A DNA stretch of 64,000 nucleotides, taken from the NCBI GenBank assembly GCA_052033915.1, contig JBPOJF010000013.1, forward strand, positions 183,571 through 247,570, read 5' to 3'. This DNA comes from CALMZY01 sp052033915. Lineage in GTDB: Bacteria; Verrucomicrobiota; Kiritimatiellia; CAIQIC01; JAGNIJ01. The notes below the pieces were generated by a model. The model saw nothing but the letters and a program-made list of their open reading frames with translations, did not search any database and was not told the origin of the DNA. This document shows, piece after piece, positions 51,301 to 61,500 of the stretch. The position numbers and the translations under genes are program-made. Each line of letters starts with the position of its first letter. The first letter of the stretch is position 1.

Positions 51301-54300
51301 CCTCCTCGCCGTCCGCGGGGTTGCCGGTGTCGATGACGACGTAGACGTCCAGATGCCCTTCCTCGGCATGGGCGGCAAGATCCTGGAAGTCCACCCGGAA
51401 GTAGAACCGGCCATCCCCGCCGCTGCCGACATCGCCGCCGTCGCGGGCATAAAACGCCACGATATCGCGGGAGGAGTCATATCCGTCGTAGGCCATGTAG
51501 ACGTCGCCCAACTGATTGTTCCTTCCGTCGCCTTCGTATTCGTCGATGACGAGACAGTCGTCCGCCGTCCAGTCGGTGAACTCCTGGTAATTCGTCCCGA
51601 GGCCCGTGAGTACGCCCAGCGGCCGGCCGGCGCCGACGGTGATGGCGCCCTTGGGCGGAGGGGCGCCCGTGTCGAACTGGCGGGGGTTGGTCCCGTTCCG
51701 ATACTCCAGCGCGTTGATATACGGATTCGTCACTCCGCCCACCACGATCTCGTCGCCGTCGGGGTTGCCGTGGGCGCCGTTCTCGGGATTGCCGTCGCCG
51801 TCCGCCGCGGTGCGCAAGCTGTTGGTGCCGTTGTCGAGCGGGTCCAGCGCGTACTGCGCTTCCCACCCGTCCGGCAGGCCGTCGCCGTCCGTATCGGGAT
51901 TCAGCGGGTCGGTCTCGGTCCAGGCCTCGCCCGCGTCGTACACGCGGTTGGAATTGGCGTCGCCGTCGATCCAGTTATTGAAGTTGGTGTCTTCGCCGTA
52001 CCCGTCGCTGGCGAGATCGTTGTCCGTATCCGGATTGTTCGGATCCGTCTCGGTCCACGACGAACTGAACGTCTTCGTGGGCCAGCTTCCGCGGTCGCCC
52101 TTGTTCTGCCCGGGATACAGCGCGCTGCCGTCGCCGTCAACCCAGCCGTTGCGGTTCGCGTCCTCGATGCCGTCCGGAATCCCGTCGTAGTCGCTGTCGG
52201 GATTGTTCGGGTCGGTGGTCGAGCCCGCGATCAGCCGGGTGCGCGAATCGTAGAACAGGTAGTTCGGCACGTCGGAGTTGTCGGTGGTGTTGTAGAACGG
52301 CGGATCGAGGTCGCCGATAAAGTTCCGCCACCCGTCCCCGTTCGTGTCCATGTTCGTATCGGTCTGGCTCGCGTCGATCGGCGTTCTCAGGCCGCACTCC
52401 AGCCCGTCCGGCAGACCGTCTCCGTCGGTGTCGGGCCGCGTCGGGTCGGTCTTGCCGTAGATGTTCCAGATGTGCACGGCGCCGTTGTTCCACGTCTCGG
52501 GGTTCGTGCCGGGCAGGTTGGTGGGCGTCGATTCGTTCAGGTCCAGTAGGCCGTCCTCATCGTCGTCGGCGTCGTTCGTGCCGGCCGTGACGTACTCGCG
52601 GAAAATCACCGTCGCGTTGCGCGCGGCGCTCGCCTCGACCGTGTTCGTGTTGCCGTTCGTGTCCACGTTCGCGACGAAGGTGAAGAACCCTTCCGTCATG
52701 TTCGTCCACAGGAAGCTCCAGTACTGCTTGTTGCCCGAGGTTGCCGGGTTCGGCAGGATGCGATGCGCGGTCAGGCCCGAGGCCGTCGCTCCGGGATAGG
52801 CCGCGGTCAGGAGCAGGCTGTTGCTCGCCACGACCTGCGAAACGATCAGGAAATTCGTGTCGATCTGGATCAGGTTCCCGGCGCCGAGCTGGGAGTGAAA
52901 GAGCGTGCCGGACCCCGTGACCCCGCTGGAGCCCCGGACCACGGCCACCGTGCCCGTGAGCCGGTTGGACGACGACGGGGTCCGCAGCGTGTCGCCGACG
53001 CTGTTGGTGAACGAAAGCCAGAGGTTCTTCGCGGAGAGGTCGGTCTCCACGAGGATGCTGTACTGCCGCTGCATCGGACTCGGGTTGGCCACATCGGGCA
53101 AAACGATTTCGTACGGCCGGCCGTCGGAATCCACCTCCGGCGGATCGATGATCTGCACGAGGATGCTCGCGGCGCCCGGCCGGGCCTTCACGTACCGGCT
53201 CGCCTGCCGCGTCACGCCGCCTCCGCAGTTGCCGTCGCTGCTCGTTTCCAGCGAGAACACGATCAGGTGCTGGAAGTTCGTGTCCCCGTTGTGCAAGTCG
53301 GGCACGTTGAACTCGATTTGCCCCAACCCGCCGCCCGCATCGCGCGTGATGGCGTACGCGGCGCGGTTCTGCGCGGACCCGTTGATCGTGATCAGGAAGC
53401 GCTCGCGCATCGCCGCATCATCGCACTGGTCCACCAGCGACGAACTGAATTTCACCCGCACCGTCCACCCGGACGCCACCAGGGTCCCGTCCGCGGCGGG
53501 CCAGTCATACGCGAAGATGGTCGCCGGGGAACGGCAGGTCACGGAACGCTCGAGCGTCGTGAAATGCTCGGTCGCATCCGCTCCGTCCAGGTTCGTCGAG
53601 GAACTGACCTCGAGCAGTTTCACGCGGATCGTCGCCGCGCCGCCGGTCGGGATGTTGAAATACGAGAAGCGCCATTCCTTCGGGTACGCGCTCTCGATCC
53701 CCGGCGCGGGAGTCACCGAGTAGGCCCTGGCCCACGCGGTCCCGCCCAACCGGTTCGTCCCGTTTCCGCAGGCATTGGAGGTCGCCGCATCGTCGTTCGC
53801 GAAGTCCGCGTCGCTGATGTTGTACCAGACCTCCTTCACGGTCGGGTCCGTGCGCACGACCACGCCGTACTCGCTCTGGTACAGCGTGTCGCCGTTGGAG
53901 GGATACTTCACTTCTCCCGTCGGCGTGGAGGCATCGAAGTAGAACGGCTGGACGAACGTGTTGTAGATGGAAGCTTTGCCGGGGCGGTCGAGGAACGCGC
54001 GCGCGCGGATCACATGGAAGCCCTCGACGAGCCCGGTTGCCGTCAGGCCGAAGTCATTGTGCGGCCGGTACGTAACCGTCTGCGCGTTGAAGAGGTCGGT
54101 CGTCCACACGCCCATCATCTTCATCTTGCGCGCGACATGCGTGCCCGTATCCGGCTTCACGCAGTCCCACGGCGAGTGCGCCCCGCCGTCCTGCTGTCGG
54201 AACGCGCTGACCTTGTAACGGACCACGGTGCCGTTGGTCTGCGCCGGGATGTAGTTCTCCGCCCACCAGTCGTTCGTGTCGGCCCCATCGACGACATGGG

Positions 54301-56764
54301 TCCGCCAGTACAGCTCGACGACCTTCGTGTTCCCGACGCCCTGTCCGCCCGCGCCCTCGGGCCAGGAGACGCCGTCCGTGGTGTAGTAGACGAAGACGCG
54401 GTTGATATCCCACTGGTTCCCCGTTTTCACCCAGAACCAGATGTTCTGGTCCGCGGCGTTTTCCGGCGCCGGCCAGAACTGGGAATTTCCGCCCCACGCC
54501 AGGGCCGTCGGGTCGTGGTGAACAAACGAGGCCGTGTATGTGCCGTCGTAATCGTTCACTCCGTCGCTGTGATTTGTCGCGAAGCCGGCCGTGCCCACCG
54601 TGAACGCGTAGGTCTCCGCGCCGGATGAACCGATCTTGTTACGGCTCGAATCGACCGAGCCGAACTTCTCCGGGCCGATGCGCTGCTGGAAGCCCGCCTG
54701 CTCGTAGCCGAGAAACACGTCGAACGAACCCTCGTTCCCCGGCGGGTGGTCGCGCGGGTCGCCCGATGAGTGGTTGATTGTGTTCAGATTGATCCCGCCG
54801 TCGAGCTTCATGAGCACGTTGACGGCCGAGCCGTCCACGCGCGCCGCGAATTTCAGGTTCGTGGCCACGGTCACGCGGGGCAGGCTGTAGGTGTAGGCGT
54901 AATCGGTCGTGTTCGAATCCGGCACGCCGTACGGATTGAACGACGCATCGCCGTCCGGCCCGTCGCGGCGGACGACCGACACGCTGGGCGCCGGCTGATC
55001 GTCCTGGTAGATCGTGACGGGCTTGCCGCCGGCGTTCTTCCACAGGTCGGATTCCTCCGGACTGCGCGGCGCGAACGCGAAGTAACCGCCCGGCGGAATG
55101 ATCACCGAGCCGATCACCGACGCGTACGTGTAGAAACCGCCGCCGTAGGCGGAGTAGTTGTAGAGGTATTCGTCGTCCACCATCGGCGTGTGGCCGAACG
55201 TCGTCGTGAAACTGCGCGACTGGCCGGACTCGTAGTTGTCGTTGAGCATGACCAGCAACACCGTCCCGTCCGCATCGCTCATGCCCTCGTTCTCGCGCTT
55301 GTCGCGCCGTTCGTAGATGACCACGTCGGAATCGGCCCACTTGGCGATATGGGCGGCGCGGGCAAAGTGGTTATGGATGCCGACCAGGTTCGGGATGCGA
55401 TGGTCGCCCCACTGCCCGAGATAGGCCGTGTTCGCGTGCCGGGGGAACGCCCCGCCGCTCTGGCCGAGCGTCTCCGCGTGCCGGTTGCCGTCGGTGTAAA
55501 TCACCGGGAGACCGCCGCGAGTCAGATTCATCGCATTGTGCAGATGCTCGTTGTAGGCGACATTGTCGTCGTGGCTCTTGGCGTAGTACACGCCGAGGTG
55601 TTGCCCCATCTGCTTGCCGGGAATGTAGTCGGCGCTGTCCAAGCCGAACAGGCTGCCCCAGGAGTTCCCGAAGTTGTCGTTGAATGTCTGGTGGATGCGC
55701 GCGTCGACCAGCCGCATGCCCGCCGCCCAGTACTCGTCGTACGGCGGCGGCTCGCCCATGTGTTCCCCGAACATCATCAGGTCGTTGCGGCCGTACGACT
55801 TCTCCGTGTCGAAAACGGTATCGCGGTGATTGTCCCAATCGGTGAAGCCGCGGGACATATTGAATTGCCACTGAGCCATGCCGCAATATCCCGCCGAGCT
55901 GGAATCCTTGCTGTCCGAATACTGCTCCCCGAAGAAATACGACGGCACGTGCTTCACCGCGTCCAGCCGCAAGCCGTCCACCTTGGTCTTGTCCACCAGC
56001 CACCGCACCGACCGCATCAGGTAGCCGCCGACGTCTTCTTTGAAGAAATCCGGGTACTGGGCAATGGTGTTCGTCGTGATGTTCGTGGCGCCGAAACCGA
56101 TGTGGCCAAGCGTCGGATGGTAGTCGTAGTACTCGGGATGATTCGGGTGGCGGATGAACGAGATTTTCGGGTGCGTGCTTCCCTCGGTCGGGCCGAAGTT
56201 TCCGTTGGGCGTCTCGTGCGCGATGTCAATCAGGTCGGACAGGTTCTGGTACTGCACCTGCCACGTGTTGCCCCAGTTCTCCGTGTTGTTCCATTTGCGG
56301 TAGAACCCCTCCTCGGTCACGCGCAGGTGGAAATCCTCAGGGAGCATGCCGGGATAGATGTCGATCGGCGTGTCGGCGTTGTAGCCCGGGATATCGAACG
56401 CCCGGTGATTCATGATGTTATCGACGTACACGCGCATGCCGAACCGATGCGCCGTCTCGATCAGGCGGAGAAGCTCTTCCTCCGTCCCGTACCGGGTCTT
56501 GACCGTGTTTCGCTGGTCCTTGCCGCCCAGATCGAAGGGATCCCAGAGATCGTACCCCACCGACGCCCCGCCGCTGCACTTCTGCGGCGGCGGCAACCAG
56601 AGCGAGGTGTAGCCGACCTCGGCCAACTCCGGCATTTTCTCGATAATCTCTTCCCAGGAGTTGTTGAAGAACTGGAGCAGAACCTCGGAACGGGCGACGC
56701 CCGCAAAGAGCCACAAAGAGAACAGTGCCGCGGCAAGTCCCTTCAGCATGTGTCCGCTTTTCAC
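48377..56764 (-). CDS. Giant secreted GH13 alpha-amylase / GH57-like fusion with Ca-binding repeats
   Basis: About 2795 residues. A signal peptide covers residues 1-27. Residues about 28-580 are a GH13 alpha-amylase with all four regions: DNIMNH, GLRLDAVKH (nucleophile Asp268), FGEHMG (acid/base Glu334) and SHDDN (Asp399). Beta-sandwich domains follow. Around residues 1390-1640 is a chain of DTDGDGLPDG-type calcium-binding repeats. The C-terminal third holds a GH57-like region: LNLHITPTL, VFWTPE (candidate nucleophile Glu2102) and NDGASDFRF, then a small beta-module. I chose the GTG at 56764 because GGAGGA lies seven bases upstream. No C-terminal anchor is seen, so it is probably secreted. 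Both catalytic domains act on alpha-glucans; joining two unrelated amylase families in one chain is unusual. Confidence 0.85.
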   Translation of the reverse strand: MKSGHMLKGLAAALFSLWLFAGVARSEVLLQFFNNSWEEIIEKMPELAEVGYTSLWLPPPQKCSGGASVGYDLWDPFDLGGKDQRNTVKTRYGTEEELLRLIETAHRFGMRVYVDNIMNHRAFDIPGYNADTPIDIYPGMLPEDFHLRVTEEGFYRKWNNTENWGNTWQVQYQNLSDLIDIAHETPNGNFGPTEGSTHPKISFIRHPNHPEYYDYHPTLGHIGFGATNITTNTIAQYPDFFKEDVGGYLMRSVRWLVDKTKVDGLRLDAVKHVPSYFFGEQYSDSKDSSSAGYCGMAQWQFNMSRGFTDWDNHRDTVFDTEKSYGRNDLMMFGEHMGEPPPYDEYWAAGMRLVDARIHQTFNDNFGNSWGSLFGLDSADYIPGKQMGQHLGVYYAKSHDDNVAYNEHLHNAMNLTRGGLPVIYTDGNRHAETLGQSGGAFPRHANTAYLGQWGDHRIPNLVGIHNHFARAAHIAKWADSDVVIYERRDKRENEGMSDADGTVLLVMLNDNYESGQSRSFTTTFGHTPMVDDEYLYNYSAYGGGFYTYASVIGSVIIPPGGYFAFAPRSPEESDLWKNAGGKPVTIYQDDQPAPSVSVVRRDGPDGDASFNPYGVPDSNTTDYAYTYSLPRVTVATNLKFAARVDGSAVNVLMKLDGGINLNTINHSSGDPRDHPPGNEGSFDVFLGYEQAGFQQRIGPEKFGSVDSSRNKIGSSGAETYAFTVGTAGFATNHSDGVNDYDGTYTASFVHHDPTALAWGGNSQFWPAPENAADQNIWFWVKTGNQWDINRVFVYYTTDGVSWPEGAGGQGVGNTKVVELYWRTHVVDGADTNDWWAENYIPAQTNGTVVRYKVSAFRQQDGGAHSPWDCVKPDTGTHVARKMKMMGVWTTDLFNAQTVTYRPHNDFGLTATGLVEGFHVIRARAFLDRPGKASIYNTFVQPFYFDASTPTGEVKYPSNGDTLYQSEYGVVVRTDPTVKEVWYNISDADFANDDAATSNACGNGTNRLGGTAWARAYSVTPAPGIESAYPKEWRFSYFNIPTGGAATIRVKLLEVSSSTNLDGADATEHFTTLERSVTCRSPATIFAYDWPAADGTLVASGWTVRVKFSSSLVDQCDDAAMRERFLITINGSAQNRAAYAITRDAGGGLGQIEFNVPDLHNGDTNFQHLIVFSLETSSDGNCGGGVTRQASRYVKARPGAASILVQIIDPPEVDSDGRPYEIVLPDVANPSPMQRQYSILVETDLSAKNLWLSFTNSVGDTLRTPSSSNRLTGTVAVVRGSSGVTGSGTLFHSQLGAGNLIQIDTNFLIVSQVVASNSLLLTAAYPGATASGLTAHRILPNPATSGNKQYWSFLWTNMTEGFFTFVANVDTNGNTNTVEASAARNATVIFREYVTAGTNDADDDEDGLLDLNESTPTNLPGTNPETWNNGAVHIWNIYGKTDPTRPDTDGDGLPDGLECGLRTPIDASQTDTNMDTNGDGWRNFIGDLDPPFYNTTDNSDVPNYLFYDSRTRLIAGSTTDPNNPDSDYDGIPDGIEDANRNGWVDGDGSALYPGQNKGDRGSWPTKTFSSSWTETDPNNPDTDNDLASDGYGEDTNFNNWIDGDANSNRVYDAGEAWTETDPLNPDTDGDGLPDGWEAQYALDPLDNGTNSLRTAADGDGNPENGAHGNPDGDEIVVGGVTNPYINALEYRNGTNPRQFDTGAPPPKGAITVGAGRPLGVLTGLGTNYQEFTDWTADDCLVIDEYEGDGRNNQLGDVYMAYDGYDSSRDIVAFYARDGGDVGSGGDGRFYFRVDFQDLAAHAEEGHLDVYVVIDTGNPADGEEDLPDEVDLKTSNRWEAVVAVYQSGVGRVYSDANTAIPGAFLGAYFNAALDSCEFSIRRSALAGWQGNMSNLHFQVFTTKDGTCNSCNEGKPGPGDIGGRNDVRDTIYDDRVAEDYWMDQPGVPNVLGHWGSGADRAGHAKVALVIHGNQAVQPGSVIQELINDGAGAGYHRPLSVHELYGKPLNLHITPTLAAAMEWARTDPATPESWRTNHYASGPAFNDWIATLYQTRIVALLGSTFSDHILPYFTKEFNRDNVALANEVLGQIYGFVQETNTVFWTPERVLDDDVLEKILDMGYEYTLIDQMTHMWHWLGRTPALGDGGYRINRFNGVKCFVMNDGASDFRFSNTDGGLPIALRSLLNRKARSGTQDQAVTMLSRWEDFGSLASADAYDRNMIWLANHPWIEIVALEDVAAGRIDKTGDGAGDAWRVEDRGTADRTKVAHDWLHHATEMNYDNWYMGSAYEEGLLTNRFEIRSGVPVPKAYGMMYSDGVITDTWAQVNSMADPHLARLARGILHASIFESAFHFQTHMTSTERYSTGEYIYPDTAFERLIDFARHAQSQTRLAAIVKRVDDWAAGAGAMTDVQTAAEDVDQDGEDEYLLFNDRLFGIFERMGGRLIGVWVRDILSDRVFEAAGNFWSYSGSATEDEGTCNVETNSGAAVVAAHRTSCLKDWWNPVNHGRYVNDVYAALNRTNGWQLTSSDGAVRKTVTLAPRSGAFEVQYRLSGAMSNQPLYVRHGFSPNLYDLLLCGQSTLGNETHGGGVMALANTNYETTVRVTIGYADAGHNAGFNTGARDDRSGDETYFHTLNMRNQAQTHQVEMVGTNLFAFSLGFQAVPSDWDADGMPNTYVDQYGLATNALGGADQDADGDGMSNWKEYISGTSPLDDTDSLRLTAGSRSDGGIVVRFPTQARRNYFIHYDNLPLTSPSWIQATVNAIEGTGGICEWVDDGSVTDPHPALVTNRFYTIEAQLPP

Positions 56765-56809
56765 GAGATAGTCCTCCGACCGCAGGCGGTAAGAACGGAA
56801 CACCTCAAC

Positions 56810-56838
56810 ACCTTACACCGCGACATATTTCGGGTCAA
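56810..56838 (-). promoter_or_regulatory. Promoter-like sequence of the giant amylase gene
   Basis: On the minus strand TTGACC (56838-56833) and TAAGGT (56815-56810) are separated by 17 bases. Transcription would start about 40 bases before the GTG. Confidence 0.45.
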
Positions 56839-56901
56839 ACGCTTTACCCTTAACCCTTGCCATGTATTCAACACCCTTTCCCGCGGCGGAGGTTAAAAGG
56901 C

Positions 56902-56938
56902 GGTAATTGCATGAGTTCCTTGAACTCATGCAATTACC
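56902..56938. repeat. Perfect 17-bp inverted repeat upstream of the amylase gene
   Basis: GGTAATTGCATGAGTTC and its exact complement GAACTCATGCAATTACC flank a CTT centre. It lies between the divergent amylase and HAD genes, about 64 bases upstream of the amylase -35. It may be an operator for a dimeric regulator or a transcript hairpin. Confidence 0.85.
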
Positions 56939-57015
56939 AGATTAATTGTCACAGAGATCGATATGTCCGGGAGACCTTCCATATTTTCAACGCGCAGGCA
57001 GCGGGATCGCCGATC

Positions 57016-57708
57016 ATGACCCGGACAACCGTGGTTCTCTTCGATATCGACGGCACGCTCCTCGACATGCGCGGGGCGGGGCACAAGGCGTTCGTCCGCG
57101 CGCTGAACACCGTGTTCGGCTGGGACGACGACATCCAGTACGTGAACTTCGCGGGCAATACGGACCTCAACGTGCTTCAGCAGGTGATGGAGAAGCACGG
57201 CAGGCCGGTGACCGAGGATGACCGCCGCCGATTCTTCGACCGGATGCCTGTCGATCTTGCCCGGACCGCCGGCGAGGCGGAACGGGTCATCTATCCCGGT
57301 GTGAAACAGCTTCTGGAGAAGCTCTCGGCGGACAACCGCGTCCTGCTGGGCCTGGTCACCGGAAATATCGAAGCGTGCGCGCGGATCAAGCTGCGGCAGT
57401 TCGACCTGCACGAGCATTTCGTGCTCGGTGCGTTCGGCGACAATCACGCCGACCGCGCGCAAATCGCGCGTCTCGCGATGAAGCGCGTGCGGGACCGCCT
57501 CCAGTCCGGACAGGAAATCGCGGGGCTCTTCCACGTCGGCGACACGCCCTTCGACATCGCCGCGGCAAAAACCATCGGCGCGAAGTCCATCGCCGTGGCC
57601 ACCGGCAAGTTCGGCGCGGACGCGTTGCGCGAGGCCGGCGCGGACCATGTGCTGACGGATTTATCGGATACACCCCGCGTTTTGCATTTGCTTGGGTTGG
57701 ACGCATGA
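57016..57708 (+). CDS. HAD superfamily hydrolase (phosphoglycolate phosphatase-like)
   Basis: A 230-residue HAD phosphatase. Motif I is FDIDGTLLDM (nucleophile Asp), motif II LVTGNI, motif III the Lys in KLRQFDLHEHF with LGAFGDN, and motif IV HVGDTPFDIAAAKTIG. A helical cap (residues about 20-90) follows motif I, as in Gph/PGP. Substrates could be phosphoglycolate or other small phosphates. The ATG at 57016 gives the family N terminus; the frame is open upstream. It shares an ATGA overlap with ubiE/menG, so both are in one operon. Confidence 0.88.
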   Translation: MTRTTVVLFDIDGTLLDMRGAGHKAFVRALNTVFGWDDDIQYVNFAGNTDLNVLQQVMEKHGRPVTEDDRRRFFDRMPVDLARTAGEAERVIYPGVKQLLEKLSADNRVLLGLVTGNIEACARIKLRQFDLHEHFVLGAFGDNHADRAQIARLAMKRVRDRLQSGQEIAGLFHVGDTPFDIAAAKTIGAKSIAVATGKFGADALREAGADHVLTDLSDTPRVLHLLGLDA

Positions 57709-58427
57709 AGCGCACACTTCGCGATGCACTGGCCGCACCGGACAGGAAACGCGAACTCAACCGCGAGCTATTTGGCGGGATCGCCGCGGAATATGACCGC
57801 GTGAACCGCCCGCTCTCGCTGTGGCGCGACGCGGCGTGGAAGCGCGAACTGATCGCGGCCCTCCCGTCCCTGCCGCGTCCGCGATGCCTCGATATCGCGT
57901 GCGGCACTGGCGACCTGTGCGAGCTGCTCGCGGCGAAATACCCGGACGCCGGGATTATCGGCGTTGATCTTTCCGAGCCGATGCTGAACGCCGCGCGGGC
58001 CCGCGGCCTGGGCGAGAGAATCACGTTGCAGATCGGCGACATGACGAAGCTGGATTTTCCGGACCGCTCGTTCGATCTCGTGACCGGCGGGTACGCGCTT
58101 CGCAACGCGCCGGATCTGCGCCGGGCGCTGTCGGAGATCCGGCGCGTTCTGAAACCCGGCGGCACGGCCGCATTCCTGGATTTCTCCAAGCCGCCGTCGC
58201 GTAGTATTCAAACCCTGGAACTTCTTTTCCTGCGCTTCTGGGGCGGGCTGTTCGGCCTTGTTTTCCACGGAAACCCGGAAGTCTACAGCTACATCGCCGC
58301 AAGCCTCAGGCAGTATCCGGATCGCCCCGCGTTGCACAGGATGCTGGCCGAGCACGGTTTTGAGAGGATCGAGTCGCACACCTTCCTCTTCGGCGTGATC
58401 GAACGCGTAATGCTCCGAGCGACGTAA
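57705..58427 (+). CDS. ubiE: Demethylmenaquinone/2-methoxy-benzoquinol methyltransferase UbiE/MenG
   Basis: A 240-residue SAM methyltransferase for the last C-methylation of menaquinone or ubiquinone. FGGIAAEYDRVNRPLSL, CLDIACGTGDLCELLA (SAM site), GVDLSEPML, VTGGYALRNAPDLRRALSEIRRVLKPGG and YSYIAASLRQYPDR are typical of the family. Menaquinone is more likely in this lineage. Translation is coupled to the HAD gene. A short TTCAAACCCTGGAA stretch (58207) in the gene resembles the dispersed palindrome, but weakly. Confidence 0.92.
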   Translation: MKRTLRDALAAPDRKRELNRELFGGIAAEYDRVNRPLSLWRDAAWKRELIAALPSLPRPRCLDIACGTGDLCELLAAKYPDAGIIGVDLSEPMLNAARARGLGERITLQIGDMTKLDFPDRSFDLVTGGYALRNAPDLRRALSEIRRVLKPGGTAAFLDFSKPPSRSIQTLELLFLRFWGGLFGLVFHGNPEVYSYIAASLRQYPDRPALHRMLAEHGFERIESHTFLFGVIERVMLRAT

Positions 58428-58570
58428 CAAGAGATTTCTCATTGCGCTCGGAATGACAGCGATGCCTGTCATTCCGGGGCCGCCGGGGAATCTTCTTTGC
58501 CCTATCAACTTCCCTCTTGGCCTTCGCCCGCGCCCCGCTATGATGTGAACCTTTCATCCTGGACGTGGAA

Positions 58571-61500
58571 ATGAAGTTCCCTGTCACCCAGAAAATGCTG
58601 CTGGATTGGGCCGGGCCGCGCGTGTATCACGACGGGAAGACCCTCTTCGAGGCCGGCGCGGTCGCGCAGGTCGTTTACGAACCTCCGTTCGTTCGGGGCG
58701 AACTGTCGTTCGGCAACCGCACGCTGTCCTCGCAGTTCGAACTTCAATCGGACGGCTCTGCCGAGAACCAGTGCCCGTGCCGCGACAGCCAGGACCGCGG
58801 GATCATCTGCTCGCATGTCGTCGCAATGGCGATGACGCTGATTCGGCGGCAAACGGACCCCGAGCGCGAGCGGAAGGCGTTCGAGGAACAGCGCCGCGCC
58901 GCCCGCATTGCGAGCGTGGACGAGACGAAGTTCATCCGGCGCGTGCGGCGCGCCGCGGCGGACTCGATCCCCGCGTCGTTGCGGCTTGTGCTCGCGAAAG
59001 GCTGGCAGGCCTCCGCCCGCGCCGGCCACATTCCCCTGCACTGCTTCGCCGAACTCGAGGGCCGGCGCATTCCGCTCGACCAGGTGGACACCCGCCGCCC
59101 GCTGCTGATGAACGAGCAGGATGACAACCTGATGTTCGTGCTGGAGGACATTTCCGAGGGGCCCGCCCGCGCCCGGCTCGAGGTCAGCGCGCCCGACTTC
59201 ATCAACCTCCTGAACCTCCTGCCGGGCAAGCCGCTTTTCGCCGAAGACCGCGCCGGGCCCATCGCCGTCAACGCGGCGAAGATGGTCTCCGTTCTCCGCA
59301 TGGACCTCGATCGCGAGAACGGCGAACTGATCCTCATGGTGCACACCGAATTGCCGTTCATGGATTCGCCGTCGTTGCCGGTGTACGTCGTTGCCGGACG
59401 CGCGGGCTGGGTGTATGAAGCGGGCCACTTCTGGCCGCTGGATCGGCTTCTCCCCACTCCTCTCCGCGCGATCTACGACAAGCCCGTCTGCGTCGAACGC
59501 CCCGCCGTTCCCCGGTTCCTGAAAACCGAGCTGCCGCTGATCGAACAGCACATGCGCGTCGAAACGGACGTCCACGCGGACCTGTTCACCATCGAGCCCG
59601 GCACGCCGAAGTTCCGGCTTTCCGTCCGCGGCAGCCCAGCATCGCTCGCGGCAACGCTGTACGCCCGGTACAACGGCATTTCGATCGTTGCGGGAAAGGC
59701 GGAGGCCGCCGGGCAGTTCGCCCTGCCGGATCCCGAGGATCTTCTGCGCTACACGGTGCGGAATCCGGCGGCGGAGTCCCTGGCCATCGGGCGGCTCGCG
59801 GAATTCGGGATGCGCGGCGAACGCGGGGACGATATGACCGCGATTGTCGGCACGCGCGAGGTCCTGAATTTTCTCGGCCGCGCGGTGCCCAAGCTCCGGC
59901 GCAAGGGCTGGAAGATCGAACTCGCGGGCAGCGTCGAACCGTTCATGGAGTCGCTGTCGTTCGCCGCGCCCGTGGTCCGGGTCGGCGCAACGGACTCCAA
60001 CGGCCTGTTCGACGTCGGTTTCGAGTACGAGGACGGCCAGGGCCAGAGCCTGTCGGAAATCGAAATCCAACGCGCGATCCTGAAAGGCGAGTCTTATCTC
60101 GAAACAGGCGGCCGCACGATCCTCCTCGACACGGACGCCATCCAGGCGGCGCGCGACGTATTCGCCGATTGCGCGAGCGGCGAAGGCGCCCGGCCCGGCA
60201 CGTTCAGCCTGAACGGGATTTATTCGGCGTACGTGAAGTCCTCGCTGGACGCGCTCGACGGAATCGATGTCGAGGCGTCGCCCGCGTGGCTCGAGCGCGC
60301 GCGGAAGCAAAATCGCGGCGGCGCGCTCGAACCCGTTCCGCTTGCGCCCGCGCTCGAACGCACGCTCCGTCCCTATCAGAAAGACGGCGTGTACTGGTTC
60401 CGCTTTCTCGAGAACTGCGGCTTCGGGGGCATCCTGGCCGACGAGATGGGCCTCGGCAAAACGCTCCAGACGCTCGCCTGGCTGAACCTCGAGCGATGCC
60501 TTCCGACGGCGCGCCGCAAGCCCTCGCTGATCGTCTGCCCCACGAGCCTGGTCGAGAACTGGGCGGACGAGGCCGGTCGCTTCGTTCCCTCCCTGCGCGT
60601 TCTGGTCCTCAGCGGCGCGGAGCGGCACGAGAAGTGGGACGACGTGAAGAACGCCGATCTCGTCGTCACCTCCTACGCCCTCCTGCGCCGCGACATTGAG
60701 AAGCTCAAGCAGCTCGAATGGGCGGCGGCCGTCCTCGACGAGGCCCAGCACATCAAGAACCGCTCCACGCAAAACGCCGTCGCCGCGAAGCAGATCAAAG
60801 CCGCCAACCGGTTCGTGCTGACCGGCACGCCGATCGAGAACAGCGTCTCCGACCTGTGGTCGATCATGGATTTCCTGATGCCCGGCTACCTCGGCGGCCA
60901 CGAGCATTTCCGCCGCCATTACGAATTACCCATCGGGGCCGGGGGTCCCGAGAGCGAGGCCGCGCAGTCGAAACTGCGCCGCAAGCTGCACCCGTTCCTC
61001 ATGCGGCGGCTGAAGAAGGAAGTCGCCCGCGACCTGCCGGAGAAAATCCAGCGCATCGCCTTCTGCTCGCTCACGCGCGACCAGCAGCTCGTGTACGAAA
61101 AGCTCCTCGAGGCCTCGCGGCGGAAGATCAACGACATGGTCATGAAACAGGGTTTCGAGCGCTCGCGCATGGAAATCCTCAAGACCCTCCTGCGTCTGCG
61201 GCAGACGTGCTGTCACCTCGATCTGCTCAAGCTGCCGGACCTGAAGAGCGAGTTTCCGTCCGCCAAGATGGATCTCTTTTTCGAACTGCTCGACGAGGCG
61301 CTCGACGGCGGTCACCGCGTGCTCGTGTTCAGCCAGTTCACCTCGATGCTCGCGATCCTGCGCGCCGAGCTCGAGCGCCGCGAGCGGATGTACTGTTACA
61401 TCGACGGCGCGACCAAGGATCGTCTTGCCGCCGTGCGCGAATTCAACACGAACCGGTCGATCCCGCTTTTCCTGATCAGCCTCAAGGCCGGCGGCACCGG

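Noticed and set aside
58207..58232. Another copy of the TTCCAA/TTGGAA palindrome in ubiE
   Set aside because: Only partial arms match and the sequence is normal for the family.
58538..60919. Long minus-strand open frame opposite the SNF2 helicase gene
   Set aside because: It mirrors the codon pattern of the real gene and has no domain signature.
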